The notes beneath the pieces were generated by a model that saw only the letters and a program-made list of their open reading frames with translations, was not told the DNA's origin and did no database searches. Shown here one piece after another: positions 30,289 through 39,905 of a DNA stretch of 64,000 nt. How positions within the stretch are numbered: position 1 is the stretch's first letter; each line of letters starts with the position of its first letter. This stretch comes from an uncultured Verrucomicrobiota bacterium. Its GTDB lineage: Bacteria; Verrucomicrobiota; Verrucomicrobiia; Opitutales; Opitutaceae. The DNA lies in assembly GCA_913058185.1 (NCBI GenBank), contig CAJXQX010000005.1, positions 22,782 to 86,781 on the forward strand. Reading direction: 5' to 3'. The translations under genes were made by a program, and so were the position numbers.

Positions 30289-31095
30289 ATGGCTTCTCCT
30301 CGAAAATCTTGTATTCAACGCGAAGACCGCAGTCCTGCCTCGGTCAACGTCGATGGATTGTCCAAAACCTACGGTCAGCAGGAGGTCCTGCGCGACGTTA
30401 GTTTCAAAGTCGAACCCGGCGAAATCTTCGTGATCATGGGCCCGAGCGGTTCGGGCAAATCGGTGCTCCTACGCCATATCGCTGGACTCGAAGTGCCGAC
30501 CCGTGGCGCGCTGGACATCAATGGCCTCAGTCCGACCGAACCGGAGACCCGTAACCAATTTGCCCTCGCCCTCGTTTTCCAATCCGGCGCATTGCTCAAC
30601 TCGTTGTCCGTCTACAACAATCTCTCGCTCTATCCCCACGAACATCAGCTTTGCTCCAAAAAGGAGATCCACGATCGGGTGATGCGGGCGTTGCAGATTC
30701 TCTCCATCGAACACGCCGCCAAAAAAATGCCCGCGGAACTGTCAGGTGGCATGCGCAAGCGGGTCGCGATTGCCCGCGCATTGGTGATGGAACCGCAGCT
30801 CATGCTCTACGATGAACCCACCAGCGAGTTGGATCCCATCATGGCGGCGACGATCGCCGAAATAATCGCTACGTTGCGCGAGGAATACGCGGTGACGAGT
30901 ATCGTGGTTTCCCACGATCGCGACCTCTCCCTCACCATCGCTGATCGAGTCGCGCTGATGCAGAATGGCCAGATCCACTCCATCGCGCCCCCCGCCGAGT
31001 ATCGGCAAGCAACCGATCCGCTGATCACCGAATTTCTAAATCCCCAAATCAATCTACAGAATCCCCGCTTCAAAACACTGGAGGCAACATCATAA
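30289..31095 (+). CDS. mlaF: MlaF-family ABC transporter ATP-binding protein
   Basis: 268 residues, cytoplasmic ATPase of the Mla-type complex. Walker A GPSGSGKSVLLRH, signature LSGGMRKRVAIARAL, Walker B LMLYDEPTSELDP, and switch His in VSHDRD. The Q-loop lies in LVFQSGALLNSLSV. The D-loop reads TSELDP where TSGLDP is common in MlaF. It sits between the permease and the MCE protein with spacings of 4 and 11 bp. Confidence 0.95.
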   Translation: MASPRKSCIQREDRSPASVNVDGLSKTYGQQEVLRDVSFKVEPGEIFVIMGPSGSGKSVLLRHIAGLEVPTRGALDINGLSPTEPETRNQFALALVFQSGALLNSLSVYNNLSLYPHEHQLCSKKEIHDRVMRALQILSIEHAAKKMPAELSGGMRKRVAIARALVMEPQLMLYDEPTSELDPIMAATIAEIIATLREEYAVTSIVVSHDRDLSLTIADRVALMQNGQIHSIAPPAEYRQATDPLITEFLNPQINLQNPRFKTLEATS

Positions 31096-31106
31096 ACAAC
31101 GCACAA

Positions 31107-32084
31107 ATGTCAGCCCGCGTCGGGCTGTTCTTCCTACTCGGACTGGCCCTAATCTGGATCACCCACGAGTCGCTCAACGGCAACCGGCTCAACGATGATG
31201 CCGCCTACGAACTCACCGCTCGATTCGCCACCATCAAAGAACTCAAAGCTGGTGACGATGTCCGACTAGCCGGCGTTGGCGTCGGCATAGTTAAGGAGAC
31301 TCGACTCAACGGTCGTCATGCCGAGGTTGTGATGCAAATTACCGATGGCGTCGAAGTCCCGGAGGACTCCGTCGCGACAATCGCGATGTCGGGACTCCTC
31401 GGCAGTAACCACGTCTCGCTCACCCTCGGTCGTCCTGACACTGCGGCGCTCTCTGCTGGGAGCACCATGCGCTCGGAAGACACTCCCGATTTGAACACGG
31501 TCATTTCTCAAGTCGGTGAGATCGGCCGTAAGGTCGAACAGGCCCTCACTCAATTCACCGGTGCGCTCGGCACGGATGGTTCCCAGGACAGTCTGATGGG
31601 AAAAATGAACGCTCTGCTCGATGACAATCGGAAGAAGATCGAAACCATCACCACCAACATGGAGATCGTGACCTCCCGCTTGAAAGACGGCGAAGGCACC
31701 CTCGGTAAACTCTTCACCGAAGAGGATGGCTACAATGAACTGATCGCGGCGATTGCCGACATTCGTTCCGCGGCCAAGTCCGCCAATACCTTTATGAGCG
31801 AAGCCGAAACCATGGTCGCTCACCTCAAAATCGGCGAAGGCACTCTGGGCACGCTGCTCTACGACGAGGAAGCGAGCGCAAACCTGAAATTAACGATGAG
31901 CAATTTGCACGAGCTGTCCGACAAGTTGAACAGCGGTGAAGGCACTCTCGGGCGCTTGATCAACGACGACAGTCTTTATCTCGAAGCCCAATCTACGGTG
32001 CAAAAGGTAAACCGCGCCGTCGATGGATTGGCCGACCAAGGCCCCATCACCGCCGTGGGAGTCGCGGCGAATACGTTGTTCTAG
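31107..32084 (+). CDS. mlaD: MlaD-type MCE domain protein
   Basis: 325 residues: one N-terminal membrane helix (VGLFFLLGLALIWI), a single MCE domain (about 35-115: YELTARFATIKELKAGDDV, then AGVGVGIVKET), and a long helical periplasmic tail. The tail carries three near-repeats of GEGTLGKLF-type sequence (about residues 197, 247 and 275: GEGTLGKLF, GEGTLGTLL, GEGTLGRLI), a feature of MCE tails thought to form a needle or channel. Last gene of the operon. No mlaB, mlaC or mlaA homologue follows. Confidence 0.92.
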   Translation: MSARVGLFFLLGLALIWITHESLNGNRLNDDAAYELTARFATIKELKAGDDVRLAGVGVGIVKETRLNGRHAEVVMQITDGVEVPEDSVATIAMSGLLGSNHVSLTLGRPDTAALSAGSTMRSEDTPDLNTVISQVGEIGRKVEQALTQFTGALGTDGSQDSLMGKMNALLDDNRKKIETITTNMEIVTSRLKDGEGTLGKLFTEEDGYNELIAAIADIRSAAKSANTFMSEAETMVAHLKIGEGTLGTLLYDEEASANLKLTMSNLHELSDKLNSGEGTLGRLINDDSLYLEAQSTVQKVNRAVDGLADQGPITAVGVAANTLF

Positions 32085-32104
32085 ATCGGGGATTAATTTC
32101 AGAG

Positions 32105-32127
32105 TGATCCGCTAGCCGCGCGGATCA
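32105..32127. terminator. Convergent hairpin after mlaD
   Basis: TGATCCGC (32105-32112) and GCGGATCA (32120-32127) form a perfect 8-bp stem with a 7-base loop between mlaD and the convergent small secreted protein gene, whose stop it overlaps. T-tracts are weak on both sides. Confidence 0.5.
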
Positions 32128-32568
32128 TTGCTTAACCGCTTCGAACTTCCACGTAACATTGGTCCGACCTGTCGTTTTGGCCGTGCCGGCCCAAACGATA
32201 TCGCCGGCCTTATTGCGTTTTACCGTGCCGCGATGTTCCACCCGTTCTTCCTTCCGGTTTACCCAACGATAGGTGGTGATCCAAACGCGCCCCGTCTTGA
32301 GACTATAGTAACCGCGTTCAGGCCGAGGTTTGGTCGACCATTTCATGAAGAAGTATCCATCCGCCCATTTACTTTTTCCTGAAGTTGCCCGTAGAATATT
32401 GAAGTTGGGTTTGTTCGATGGATAGAGCAGTGACGGGCTCATATCATCCATCTGCCAATTACCGGCCAGTTCGTCTGGCACCTGCGCGGCGAGAGGGCTG
32501 GTCGCGGTCAATAATCCTGCGATCAGGCCAAGCATTGCGGTGGTGAAACGGTGAGGCGCAATTCTCAT
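32125..32568 (-). CDS. Hypothetical secreted protein (DUF2147-like size)
   Basis: 147 residues with a signal peptide (to about PLAAQ). The mature chain starts PDELAGNWQMDDM, a lipocalin-like opening, and ends in beta-rich sequence (GRTNVTWKFEAV). I do not recognise a family with confidence; the GNW motif and size resemble small calycin-like exported proteins. It follows the DUF1579-like gene by 10 bp on the same strand, so the two probably form one transcript of small secreted beta-barrel proteins. Confidence 0.7.
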   Translation of the reverse strand: MRIAPHRFTTAMLGLIAGLLTATSPLAAQVPDELAGNWQMDDMSPSLLYPSNKPNFNILRATSGKSKWADGYFFMKWSTKPRPERGYYSLKTGRVWITTYRWVNRKEERVEHRGTVKRNKAGDIVWAGTAKTTGRTNVTWKFEAVKQ

Positions 32569-32578
32569 GGGGATATCT

Positions 32579-33127
32579 TTACAAGTGAGAGGGGGGTTGT
32601 CTCGGGAAATTTTCCTCCAATTCTGCAGGCCCCTCTACAAGCACATATTTGCCATCGAAGAGGGTGCTCCAACTCACGCGACTATCAGCGCTCACTTCCC
32701 AGTGTTGGCGCACGCTACCATCGGCGTTAGGTGTCCAGGTGATGCGATCTATCACGGTTTCACCGTTGGGATTAACCCGTTCGCCGGAGAGAATCATCTG
32801 TCCGTCATCGTCGAGGCCACCAACGAGGTGGAGCGCCGTGCCCGAATTATCCACCCAGAATTGCTCCCAGCGCTTCTTGCCCGCATCGTAGCTGTTGTAG
32901 CTGTGCCCGGCAAATAGCCCAGGGGTGGTGTAGTTCTCCCGCACCACTCGGCCAACGAGGATCGACTTAATATCATTATGGCCGGCGATCTTCCCGTCGG
33001 GCGTCGTCACCTTCCAATGGCCCACCCAAAAATCAAATTGATTGGACTCGTCAGGAACCGGCGGGAGCTGCTGAGCAGAACTCACCAGCGCTGCCACCGT
33101 AATACCAAGAAAAAAGGGTAAACGCAT
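32579..33127 (-). CDS. DUF1579-like secreted protein
   Basis: 182 residues. The leader MRLPFFLGITVAALVSSAQ is followed by FDFWVGHWKVTTPDGKIAGH, the hallmark opening of DUF1579-type lipocalin-fold proteins, then IKSILVGRVVRENY and YDAGKKRWEQFWVD. Function unknown. Unusually, its start codon (33127-33125) lies in the loop and 3' arm of the terminator hairpin of the upstream argG gene, and the terminator T-tract encodes the two Phe of the leader. Signal-peptide quality supports this start. Confidence 0.82.
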   Translation of the reverse strand: MRLPFFLGITVAALVSSAQQLPPVPDESNQFDFWVGHWKVTTPDGKIAGHNDIKSILVGRVVRENYTTPGLFAGHSYNSYDAGKKRWEQFWVDNSGTALHLVGGLDDDGQMILSGERVNPNGETVIDRITWTPNADGSVRQHWEVSADSRVSWSTLFDGKYVLVEGPAELEENFPRQPPSHL

Positions 33128-33140
33128 GATGCGTTTACCC
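33110..33140 (-). terminator. Intrinsic terminator of argG (overlaps next start codon)
   Basis: GGGTAAACGC (33116-33125) and GCGTTTACCC (33131-33140) form a perfect 10-bp stem with a 5-base loop. On the minus strand it is followed by six T (33115-33110). It lies 31 bp past the argG stop. The same bases carry the ATG and first codons of the DUF1579-like gene. Confidence 0.9.
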
Positions 33141-33171
33141 TTCAGAAATGAGCGAATTTTACGAGCTAGAA

Positions 33172-34398
33172 TCAGATCTTCGGGCCACCCTGGGCGATAT
33201 GCCGGGCGCGAAGTCTAAGTCCGTTCAAACGAATGAAACCCGTAGCATCGTCCTGGTTATACCAGCTTTGAATACCTTCCATCGATGCGATGTTTTCGTC
33301 GTAGAGCGAATACTTCGATTTCGTGCCGCACGTGGTGATGTTGCCCTTGTAGAGCTTCAAACGAACTTTTCCCGAAACGAACTTCTGACTGTCATCGATG
33401 AACGCCTGCAACGCCTCGCGTTCCGGAGTGAACCAGAAACCATTGTAAATCAGTTTGGCATACTTGGGCATGAGCTCATCGCGCAAGTGCATGAGATCGC
33501 GGTCCATGGTCAGAGCTTCGACCTGACGATGACCGTGCATGAGAATGGTTCCGCCTGGAGTCTCATAGACGCCGCGGGACTTCATCCCGACAAAACGGTT
33601 TTCCACGATGTCGACGCGACCGATGCCATGCTTCCCACCCAAGGTGTTGAGTGTCTTCACCACTTTACCGGGAGACATCTTCTTGCCGTTCACGCGGACG
33701 CAGTCGCCCTTTTCAAAATCGAGTTCTAAGTATTCGGCCTTGTCAGGGGCGTCCTCCGGATCAGCCGTTAACTTGAACATGCCTTTGTTGGCCTTCGTCG
33801 TCGGGTCAAACCAGGGATCTTCGAGAATTCCCGCTTCGTAGGAAATATGCAGAAGGTTCCGATCCATCGAGTAGGGCTTCTTGGTCGACGCCTCGACGGG
33901 AATCTTGTGCTTCTTGCAGTAAGTGATCATCTCGGCGCGGCCTGGAAAGTCGGCGCGGTAATTAGCCATCCGCCAAGGCGCCATGATGGTGAGATCGGGA
34001 GCGAGTGCCATGTAGGCGAGTTCGAAACGACATTGATCGTTTCCTTTGCCCGTCGCTCCGTGGGCGAGTGTATCCGCGCCTTCCTTACGGGCGATTTCGA
34101 CGTGAGCCTTGGCGATCAAGGGACGAGCGATCGAAGTGCCCAAGTAGTATTGGCCTTCGTAAATGGCATTGGCGCGGATCATCGGGTAGATGTATTCGCG
34201 AGCGAATTCCTCCACTAGATTGAGCGTGTAGTGCTTCGAGGCACCGGTTTTACGGGCCTTTGCGCTCAAGCCCTTGAGCTCTTCCTCCTGCCCAACATCG
34301 GCAGCATAGGTGATAATTTCAGCTCCGTAAGTTTCCTTGAGCCATTTAACGACGACGGAGGTGTCTAGACCACCAGAGTATGCGAGGACGATTTTCAT
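33172..34398 (-). CDS. argG: Argininosuccinate synthase
   Basis: 408 residues; ligates citrulline and aspartate with ATP in arginine synthesis. ATP-pyrophosphatase P-loop [10 protein letters not shown] at residues 6-15. Further family blocks are [16 protein letters not shown] and [18 protein letters not shown]. Ends just before a strong terminator. Same pathway as argF, argD, argB and argJ downstream. argH and argC are not in the window. Confidence 0.98.
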   Translation of the reverse strand: MKIVLAYSGGLDTSVVVKWLKETYGAEIITYAADVGQEEELKGLSAKARKTGASKHYTLNLVEEFAREYIYPMIRANAIYEGQYYLGTSIARPLIAKAHVEIARKEGADTLAHGATGKGNDQCRFELAYMALAPDLTIMAPWRMANYRADFPGRAEMITYCKKHKIPVEASTKKPYSMDRNLLHISYEAGILEDPWFDPTTKANKGMFKLTADPEDAPDKAEYLELDFEKGDCVRVNGKKMSPGKVVKTLNTLGGKHGIGRVDIVENRFVGMKSRGVYETPGGTILMHGHRQVEALTMDRDLMHLRDELMPKYAKLIYNGFWFTPEREALQAFIDDSQKFVSGKVRLKLYKGNITTCGTKSKYSLYDENIASMEGIQSWYNQDDATGFIRLNGLRLRARHIAQGGPKI

Positions 34399-34573
34399 GC
34401 GTATATAAACGCCTGTTCTACGGGTTCCGACCAGTCAGGGGCAAAGTAAAACCCTCGTGCGCTAAAACTAGGTAAAGATAACGCTCCGGAGCATTAGGAA
34501 CTTGGGCTAAACGCGAATCCGTTTCATCTCGAATACATCAGCCATTTTAGTCATGTCAGCCCATTCCCTCAAA

Positions 34574-35035
34574 ATGCATTCGACCCAAACCAAACATCGA
34601 GCTTTCACGTTGATCGAGATAATGGTGGTTGTGGTCATCATCGGTTTATTGGCCGCGATTACGATTCCGGCTTTCCAACAGATCCGCCTCCGTTCGCAGG
34701 TGAGTTCGTTCGCCAACGATCTCAGAATTGCCGGTAACGCCTTCGAAACGTTCGCCACCGAAAACGGAACTTGGCCATCCGATGGCATATCCGCGATTCC
34801 AAATTCAATGAACGGCTATTTGAGCCTCAGTAAATTCAACGCCCCCACACCGCTAGGCGGGGTCTGGGACTGGGACTATCAGCAATTCGACGTGACCGCC
34901 GGGTTGTCCGTGCGGAGCCCAACCGCAGATATCGCCACCATGACAAAAGTGGACGAATCGATCGACGACGGTGATCTGACCACCGGAAGCTTCTTAGCTA
35001 GAAGCGGAGGATATATCCTGGTGCTAGAGAACTAG
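34574..35035 (+). CDS. Type II secretion/type IV pilin-like protein
   Basis: 153 residues with a prepilin leader: MHSTQTKHRA then FTLIEIMVVVVIIGLLAAI, where cleavage before Phe leaves Glu at position +5 and a single N-terminal helix. The C-terminal part (TWPSDGISAIPNSMNGYL, then FNAPTPLGGVWDWDYQQFDV) looks like a small pseudopilin head. An ATG at 34553 is also in frame, but the shorter leader is typical. Isolated between argG and argF with no other secretion genes; a minor pilin or orphan pseudopilin. Confidence 0.85.
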   Translation: MHSTQTKHRAFTLIEIMVVVVIIGLLAAITIPAFQQIRLRSQVSSFANDLRIAGNAFETFATENGTWPSDGISAIPNSMNGYLSLSKFNAPTPLGGVWDWDYQQFDVTAGLSVRSPTADIATMTKVDESIDDGDLTTGSFLARSGGYILVLEN

Positions 35036-35044
35036 GTCTCTCCC

Positions 35045-35992
35045 TCAGGCCCGCGCTTGTTGGGCGAGGACAGCCATGATCGCTTTCTGGGCGTGAAGCC
35101 GGTTTTCCGCTTGGTCGAAGATGATGCAACGATCGTGATCGAGCACCTCCTGCGCAACCTCCTCGCCCGGGTGGGCCGGAAGACAGTGCATGAAGAGTGC
35201 ATCCGGTTTGGCCGCTGCGAATAAATCCGCGGTAACCTGATACGGAGACATCTGAGCGATTCGCGCCTGAGATTCCTCTTCTTTGCCCATGCTCACCCAT
35301 ACATCGGTATAAACAACATCGGCATCGCGAACCGCCTCAAAAGGATCGGTCGTGAATTCGTAGACATCACTAAAGCCCTCTGCTTCGGCAACGGCCTTAA
35401 ACTCCGCTGAAGGTTCGAACCCAGGGGGGCCAGACAGCGCGATTTTCATGCCGAATAGTCCCGCACCCAATATCCAGGAGTTTGCCATGTTGCAGGCAGT
35501 ATCACCGAGAAAGGCTATCTTGCGGCCCTTCAGCGAACCCAGCAAATCGCCATCCGGTCCGACCCAACGTTCCGCCATGGTAAAGGCATCGGTGTAGATC
35601 TGACAGGGGTGCAAGAAGTCGGTCAGCGCATTGATGACGGGCACGGTCCCCGCGGCGGCGATTCGCTCGACATCGCTGTGATCGTGGGTCCGCACGATCA
35701 GTCCGTGCACAAAGCGCGAAAGCACCTTTGCGGTGTCCTCAATTGATTCACCCCGGTCCAACTGAATATCATTCCGGTTAAGGAACATGGGGTTGCCTCC
35801 GAGCTCGTGAATACCGACTTCGAAGGACACCCGCGTGCGCGTGCTGGATTTAGAGAAAATCAGGGCCCACGTTTGGTTAGCCAAAACCGGTGGGGTATGA
35901 CGGCCGCGCTTGGCTTTAAAATCGCGAGCTAGGGCGAACACCTCCGCCACTTCAGGGGGACTCAGGTCGGTCTCTTTGAGGAAGTGTTTCAT
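35045..35992 (-). CDS. argF: Ornithine carbamoyltransferase
   Basis: 315 residues, forms citrulline from ornithine and carbamoyl phosphate. Carbamoyl-phosphate site SKSSTRTRVSFE (STRTR at 50-54), then RTHDH and DFLHPCQ; the ornithine-side HCLPAHPGEEV near residue 270 is intact. Convergent with the pilin-like gene, whose stop is 9 bp away. Substrate carbamoyl phosphate would come from carB. Confidence 0.97.
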   Translation of the reverse strand: MKHFLKETDLSPPEVAEVFALARDFKAKRGRHTPPVLANQTWALIFSKSSTRTRVSFEVGIHELGGNPMFLNRNDIQLDRGESIEDTAKVLSRFVHGLIVRTHDHSDVERIAAAGTVPVINALTDFLHPCQIYTDAFTMAERWVGPDGDLLGSLKGRKIAFLGDTACNMANSWILGAGLFGMKIALSGPPGFEPSAEFKAVAEAEGFSDVYEFTTDPFEAVRDADVVYTDVWVSMGKEEESQARIAQMSPYQVTADLFAAAKPDALFMHCLPAHPGEEVAQEVLDHDRCIIFDQAENRLHAQKAIMAVLAQQARA

Positions 35993-36063
35993 AGGGAAAA
36001 GAGGATCAAATTAGGAAATAACGGTCCGGTGCGGCCAGATTAAAAGGGGCTGCCTTAAAATCG

Positions 36064-37449
36064 TCACAACTCGGACGGACGAGCCACCCGGCCCACTTCA
36101 ATGCGCATCTTCATCAGGCGGACTAACTCAGGGCGTTCCGCCGCCAGATCCTGTTGCTCATACGGGTCTTCGTAGAGATTGAAGAGCTCCATTGATTTGC
36201 CGGCCTCGACATAGGCTTTCCATTCCCCAGCTCGAACCGCTTGGGAAAACAGCTTCTGCTCCGACCCTTTGCAAAACTCCCAATACAAAAATGGATGCTC
36301 AGTCTGGGCGAGCGGCCGGCCCAAAAGCGTCGGCATCATCGAAATCCCATCGACCGCTGCCGGCACGGGCTGACTCAATAACTCCGCGACGGTGGGCACG
36401 ATGTCCTGAAACGAACTGATATGATCCGATGAGGCGCCGGCCTCAATCGTGCCGGGCCAGCGAGCCAATAACGGAGCCCGAATGCCGCCTTCATGCATGT
36501 CACGTTTGTGTCCACGCAAACCTCCGGAGGAATTCCAGAAACTCGGATCGTGGCCGCCCTCGAGATGCGGACCGTTATCGCTGGTGAAGAGAATCACCGT
36601 ATCTTCGTCGATGCCGAGATCAGTCAATAGCTGGAGGATAGCTCCGACTTGATTGTCCAAGTTCTCCATCATCGCCGCGAATCCGGCGATCGGGTTCTGC
36701 ACGTCTGGACAGTCTTCATCGCCCGCGCGATATGTGCCGACGACATCATCGAACTGCGGTAAAATTTTGCGCCACTTCTCGTGCAACTCAGTCGGGGCAT
36801 GCATCGCCGCATGCGGCACCGCGGTCGGGATATAGCAGAAAAACGGCGTATCAGATTCCGCATTTTTGCGCATGAAATCCGTGGCACGATCCATGATCAA
36901 ATCATGAAGGTAACCACCAGCGGGATTCGGCAGCTCCTGGCCATTTTCAACATACGTGGTCGGATAATACGTGTGAGCAATGGTCTGACTTTTCCATCCC
37001 ACAAACTCATCAAAACCATGCGCCAACGGATTATTGTCTCCGGGCACGTGAGTATGGCCCAATCCCCATTTACCAAATGCTCCAGTGGCATAACCGGCGG
37101 CCTTGAATAGTTCAGGTAACACGATCTTCTCCGGATCCAAGGAAGCTCCCACTTCTCCCGACAAATTGCCGCGGATGTAACTTCGACCAGAACTTATTCC
37201 AGTCATCAAAACGGCCCGTGACGGAGAGCACACGGTGTTCCCTGAATAGTGATCCGTAAATTTAAGTCCCTCGGAAGCCAGGCGATCGATATGGGGCGTG
37301 CTCAGCTTCGTTTGCCCGTAACTAGAAAGATCCCCGTAGCCCAAATCATCTGCCATAATGAGGATCACATTGGGCGACTTGGCGTTAACACCGACCAGCC
37401 CACCAACGAGCGCTAGAACAAGGGTAAATAGAAACCGAATACGGGGCAT
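36064..37449 (-). CDS. Sulfatase (formylglycine-dependent, S1 family), exported
   Basis: 461 residues from the ATG at 37449 (an upstream ATG at 37479 lengthens the leader). A signal peptide (MPRIRFLFTLVLALVGGLVG) is followed by NVILIMADDLGYGDL with the two metal-binding Asp (34-35). The activation motif is CSPSRAVLMTG, with Cys74 to be converted to formylglycine. Later ILFTSDNGPHLEGGH holds the second Asp-Asn metal pair. It resembles arylsulfatase/N-acetylgalactosamine-sulfatase types used on sulfated polysaccharides; the substrate is unknown. It interrupts the arginine genes; no formylglycine-generating enzyme is in the window. Confidence 0.94.
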   Translation of the reverse strand: MPRIRFLFTLVLALVGGLVGVNAKSPNVILIMADDLGYGDLSSYGQTKLSTPHIDRLASEGLKFTDHYSGNTVCSPSRAVLMTGISSGRSYIRGNLSGEVGASLDPEKIVLPELFKAAGYATGAFGKWGLGHTHVPGDNNPLAHGFDEFVGWKSQTIAHTYYPTTYVENGQELPNPAGGYLHDLIMDRATDFMRKNAESDTPFFCYIPTAVPHAAMHAPTELHEKWRKILPQFDDVVGTYRAGDEDCPDVQNPIAGFAAMMENLDNQVGAILQLLTDLGIDEDTVILFTSDNGPHLEGGHDPSFWNSSGGLRGHKRDMHEGGIRAPLLARWPGTIEAGASSDHISSFQDIVPTVAELLSQPVPAAVDGISMMPTLLGRPLAQTEHPFLYWEFCKGSEQKLFSQAVRAGEWKAYVEAGKSMELFNLYEDPYEQQDLAAERPELVRLMKMRIEVGRVARPSEL

Positions 37450-37541
37450 GGCAGAACAGAGTGAGGGGTGGCCTAACACGGAAGACTCCGTGAATTGAGA
37501 GTCTGCAAGGTTTCAGAAACACCACCCCGTGGCAACGTCTC

Positions 37542-38756
37542 TTACCCTGCAGCCAAAACGCGCCGGAAAATCTCAACCGACTCCGTCAGTTCTTCCGCCG
37601 TCGCGTTAAGCGGAGGCAGTAACCGAACGACGTTGCCCCCAGCGGGAGGAGCCAACATTCCGGCGGCGCGCAACTTGCCCACCCAACCGAGCGCGTCTCC
37701 GGCCATTTGTAGACCCACCAAATACCCGAGGCCTTTTAGGCCGACCACATGTTGAGGAAATTCGGCGACCAATGCCTTGAGCTGCTCATGCCAGGCGGGA
37801 GTGAGTTGTTGCACGCGGGCCAGCAGATCTTCCTGTTCCATGACATCGAGCACCGCCAAAGCCGCGGCGCACGCCAACGGCGTTCCGCCAAACGTGGAGC
37901 CGTGCGATCCGGGCTGAAAAAGTTCGGCCGACGTCTCGCTTATCCAAATCGCGCCAATGGGAAAACCTCCGCCGAGACCTTTGGCCATGCCGATCGCATC
38001 GGGCCGCACATCGGCGTGTTCAAAGGCGAAGAACGCTCCCGTGCGCCCGATCCCACACTGCACCTCATCGAGCATCAGCAACAGATTGTGTTTCGTGCAC
38101 AGCGCCCGCAGGCCCCGGAGAAATTCGGGAGTCGCCGGATTGATACCGCCCTCGCCCTGCACCGTCTCGAGGAAGATCGCCGCGGTGTCTTCGTCGATCA
38201 GATCGGCGAAGCTCTGGAGATCGTTGAGTTTCCCGAAAGAGAAACCGTCCAACAAAGGTCGAAACCCCTGCTGGATCTTCTCTTGGGGCGTAGCGCTCAT
38301 GCCGCCAAACGTGCGCCCGTGAAAAGCATTTTCCGCGCCGATGACTTTGAAGCACTTGCCCTCTACTCCGCCAGATTTACGAATGCCATGCAGTCGCGCG
38401 AGCTTGAGCAAACCATCATTCGCCTCGGCTCCACTGTTGCAAAAAAACAACCGACCCGGCCCCGCCCGGGCCACCAGTCGCCGGGCAAGTTCACCTTGCA
38501 ACGGGTTGCGGAAAAGATTGCTCGTATGAATCAACTCGCCGGCTTGGCGTTGCACGGCCTGCACCCATTTCGGATGGCAGTGCCCAAGCACGCTCACCGC
38601 AATTCCTGAAGTGAAGTCGAGGAACGACTTCCCTTCGTCGTCCCACACTCTGGCTCCGCGCCCTCGAACCAACGTCAGCGGGGCGCGCCCGTAATTATTG
38701 AGCACGTGGGCGTCGTAGAGGTCGACGGTGTTGAGGCGCGTAATTTCAGAACTCAT
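37542..38756 (-). CDS. argD: Acetylornithine aminotransferase
   Basis: 404 residues, class III PLP aminotransferase. FCNSGAEAND binds the cofactor phosphate, LMLDEVQCGIGRTG contains the PLP Asp, and AIGMAKGLGGG contains the Schiff-base Lys259. Length and motifs fit N-acetylornithine aminotransferase; the same enzyme often serves succinyl-DAP in lysine synthesis, relevant to lysA here. argB lies 75 bp upstream on the same strand. Confidence 0.96.
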   Translation of the reverse strand: MSSEITRLNTVDLYDAHVLNNYGRAPLTLVRGRGARVWDDEGKSFLDFTSGIAVSVLGHCHPKWVQAVQRQAGELIHTSNLFRNPLQGELARRLVARAGPGRLFFCNSGAEANDGLLKLARLHGIRKSGGVEGKCFKVIGAENAFHGRTFGGMSATPQEKIQQGFRPLLDGFSFGKLNDLQSFADLIDEDTAAIFLETVQGEGGINPATPEFLRGLRALCTKHNLLLMLDEVQCGIGRTGAFFAFEHADVRPDAIGMAKGLGGGFPIGAIWISETSAELFQPGSHGSTFGGTPLACAAALAVLDVMEQEDLLARVQQLTPAWHEQLKALVAEFPQHVVGLKGLGYLVGLQMAGDALGWVGKLRAAGMLAPPAGGNVVRLLPPLNATAEELTESVEIFRRVLAAG

Positions 38757-38831
38757 ATCGAATCATCAGAGAACGGACCAGATGGCTCATCCGTCCAATC
38801 GAATTCTTACTCCGATCGCCAAGTCGACCAA

Positions 38832-39713
38832 TCAACCGTGCACAATCTCAGTGCCGATACCGCGATCGGTAAATATCTCGAGCAACAATGCATGGGGCAA
38901 TCGACCATCGATGAAGTGAACCCGGTGCACTCCATCTTGAAGCGCGCGCATCCCACCGCCGACCTTCGGCCGCATACCTTTGCTGATTACACCGGTTTCC
39001 TTGAGTCCTTCGACTTGAGAGATCTTGAGCGTCGAGATGAGGGAATCGAGATCGTCAGGATCACTCAACAATCCCGGAACGTCACTCATGTAAACCAACC
39101 GGCGAGCGCGCAAGGCACTGGCTACTCTTCCGGCAGCCATGTCGGCGTTGACGTTGTAGGGATGACCATCGTGATCCAAAGCCACCGGCGAGACCACCGG
39201 AATCAATCCCTCGGCGATCGCCTTTTTGATCAATTTCACCTTCACCTCGGTGACTTCGCCCACGTAGCCCAAATCAATCGGGTCACCCTCATCGCTTTGT
39301 TCGAGTTTGCGGCAACGCAGCACTTCATCACCCGGCAACCCATGAGGTTTGCCTTTCGCCTCCTTGATCGCCGTGCACACATCCGGATTAACCACTTCGT
39401 TGAGGGTAGATCGCACGATCTTAACGGTCTCGGCATCCGTCACGCGCATCCCGTTGATAAATTTCGCCTGCAAACCCGACTTCGTCATCGCTCGCGTGAT
39501 CGCTTTGCCACCGCCATGCACGACGACGGTGTTGATGCCACACGCGGCAAAAAAGGCGATGTCGTAAGCCACCCGGCTTCGCACGCTCGGATCTGGATCG
39601 TCCATGAAACTCCCCCCGTATTTGACCACAAACGTAGACCCTCGGAAGCGTTGGATATACGGCAGGGCTTCTAGCAGCACCTCGGCCTTGGCGGTGATCT
39701 CATCCATATTCAT
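38832..39713 (-). CDS. argB: Acetylglutamate kinase
   Basis: 293 residues, amino-acid kinase fold. [12 protein letters not shown] at the N-terminus, [11 protein letters not shown] for the acetylglutamate site, and [15 protein letters not shown] are the family blocks. It has the N-terminal helical extension ([20 protein letters not shown]) found in arginine-sensitive kinases, suggesting feedback control; this is inferred from the extension only. Divergent from argJ across 192 bp. Confidence 0.96.
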   Translation of the reverse strand: MNMDEITAKAEVLLEALPYIQRFRGSTFVVKYGGSFMDDPDPSVRSRVAYDIAFFAACGINTVVVHGGGKAITRAMTKSGLQAKFINGMRVTDAETVKIVRSTLNEVVNPDVCTAIKEAKGKPHGLPGDEVLRCRKLEQSDEGDPIDLGYVGEVTEVKVKLIKKAIAEGLIPVVSPVALDHDGHPYNVNADMAAGRVASALRARRLVYMSDVPGLLSDPDDLDSLISTLKISQVEGLKETGVISKGMRPKVGGGMRALQDGVHRVHFIDGRLPHALLLEIFTDRGIGTEIVHG

Positions 39714-39905
39714 GACATTATATTGCTTGAGGATGAGCTAAAGGAGCGTCGGGCGGAGACGCAGGATTCGTGCTTAGAATCGGACATTAGATAGATACGG
39801 AAAGCTGGCGATTATGGTTATCCTACCCGGCATTTCCACGTAAATCTGATATTCAATTATAATTCGAAGCAGAATCAGCTTCACACAACGCCCATCGGAC
39901 CCCAG

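Noticed and set aside
39850..39880. ArgR box between argB and argJ (ATTCAATTATAATTCG region)
   Set aside because: Only one half site resembles the TGAAT/ATTCA consensus, the spacing is off, and the region is simply AT-rich.
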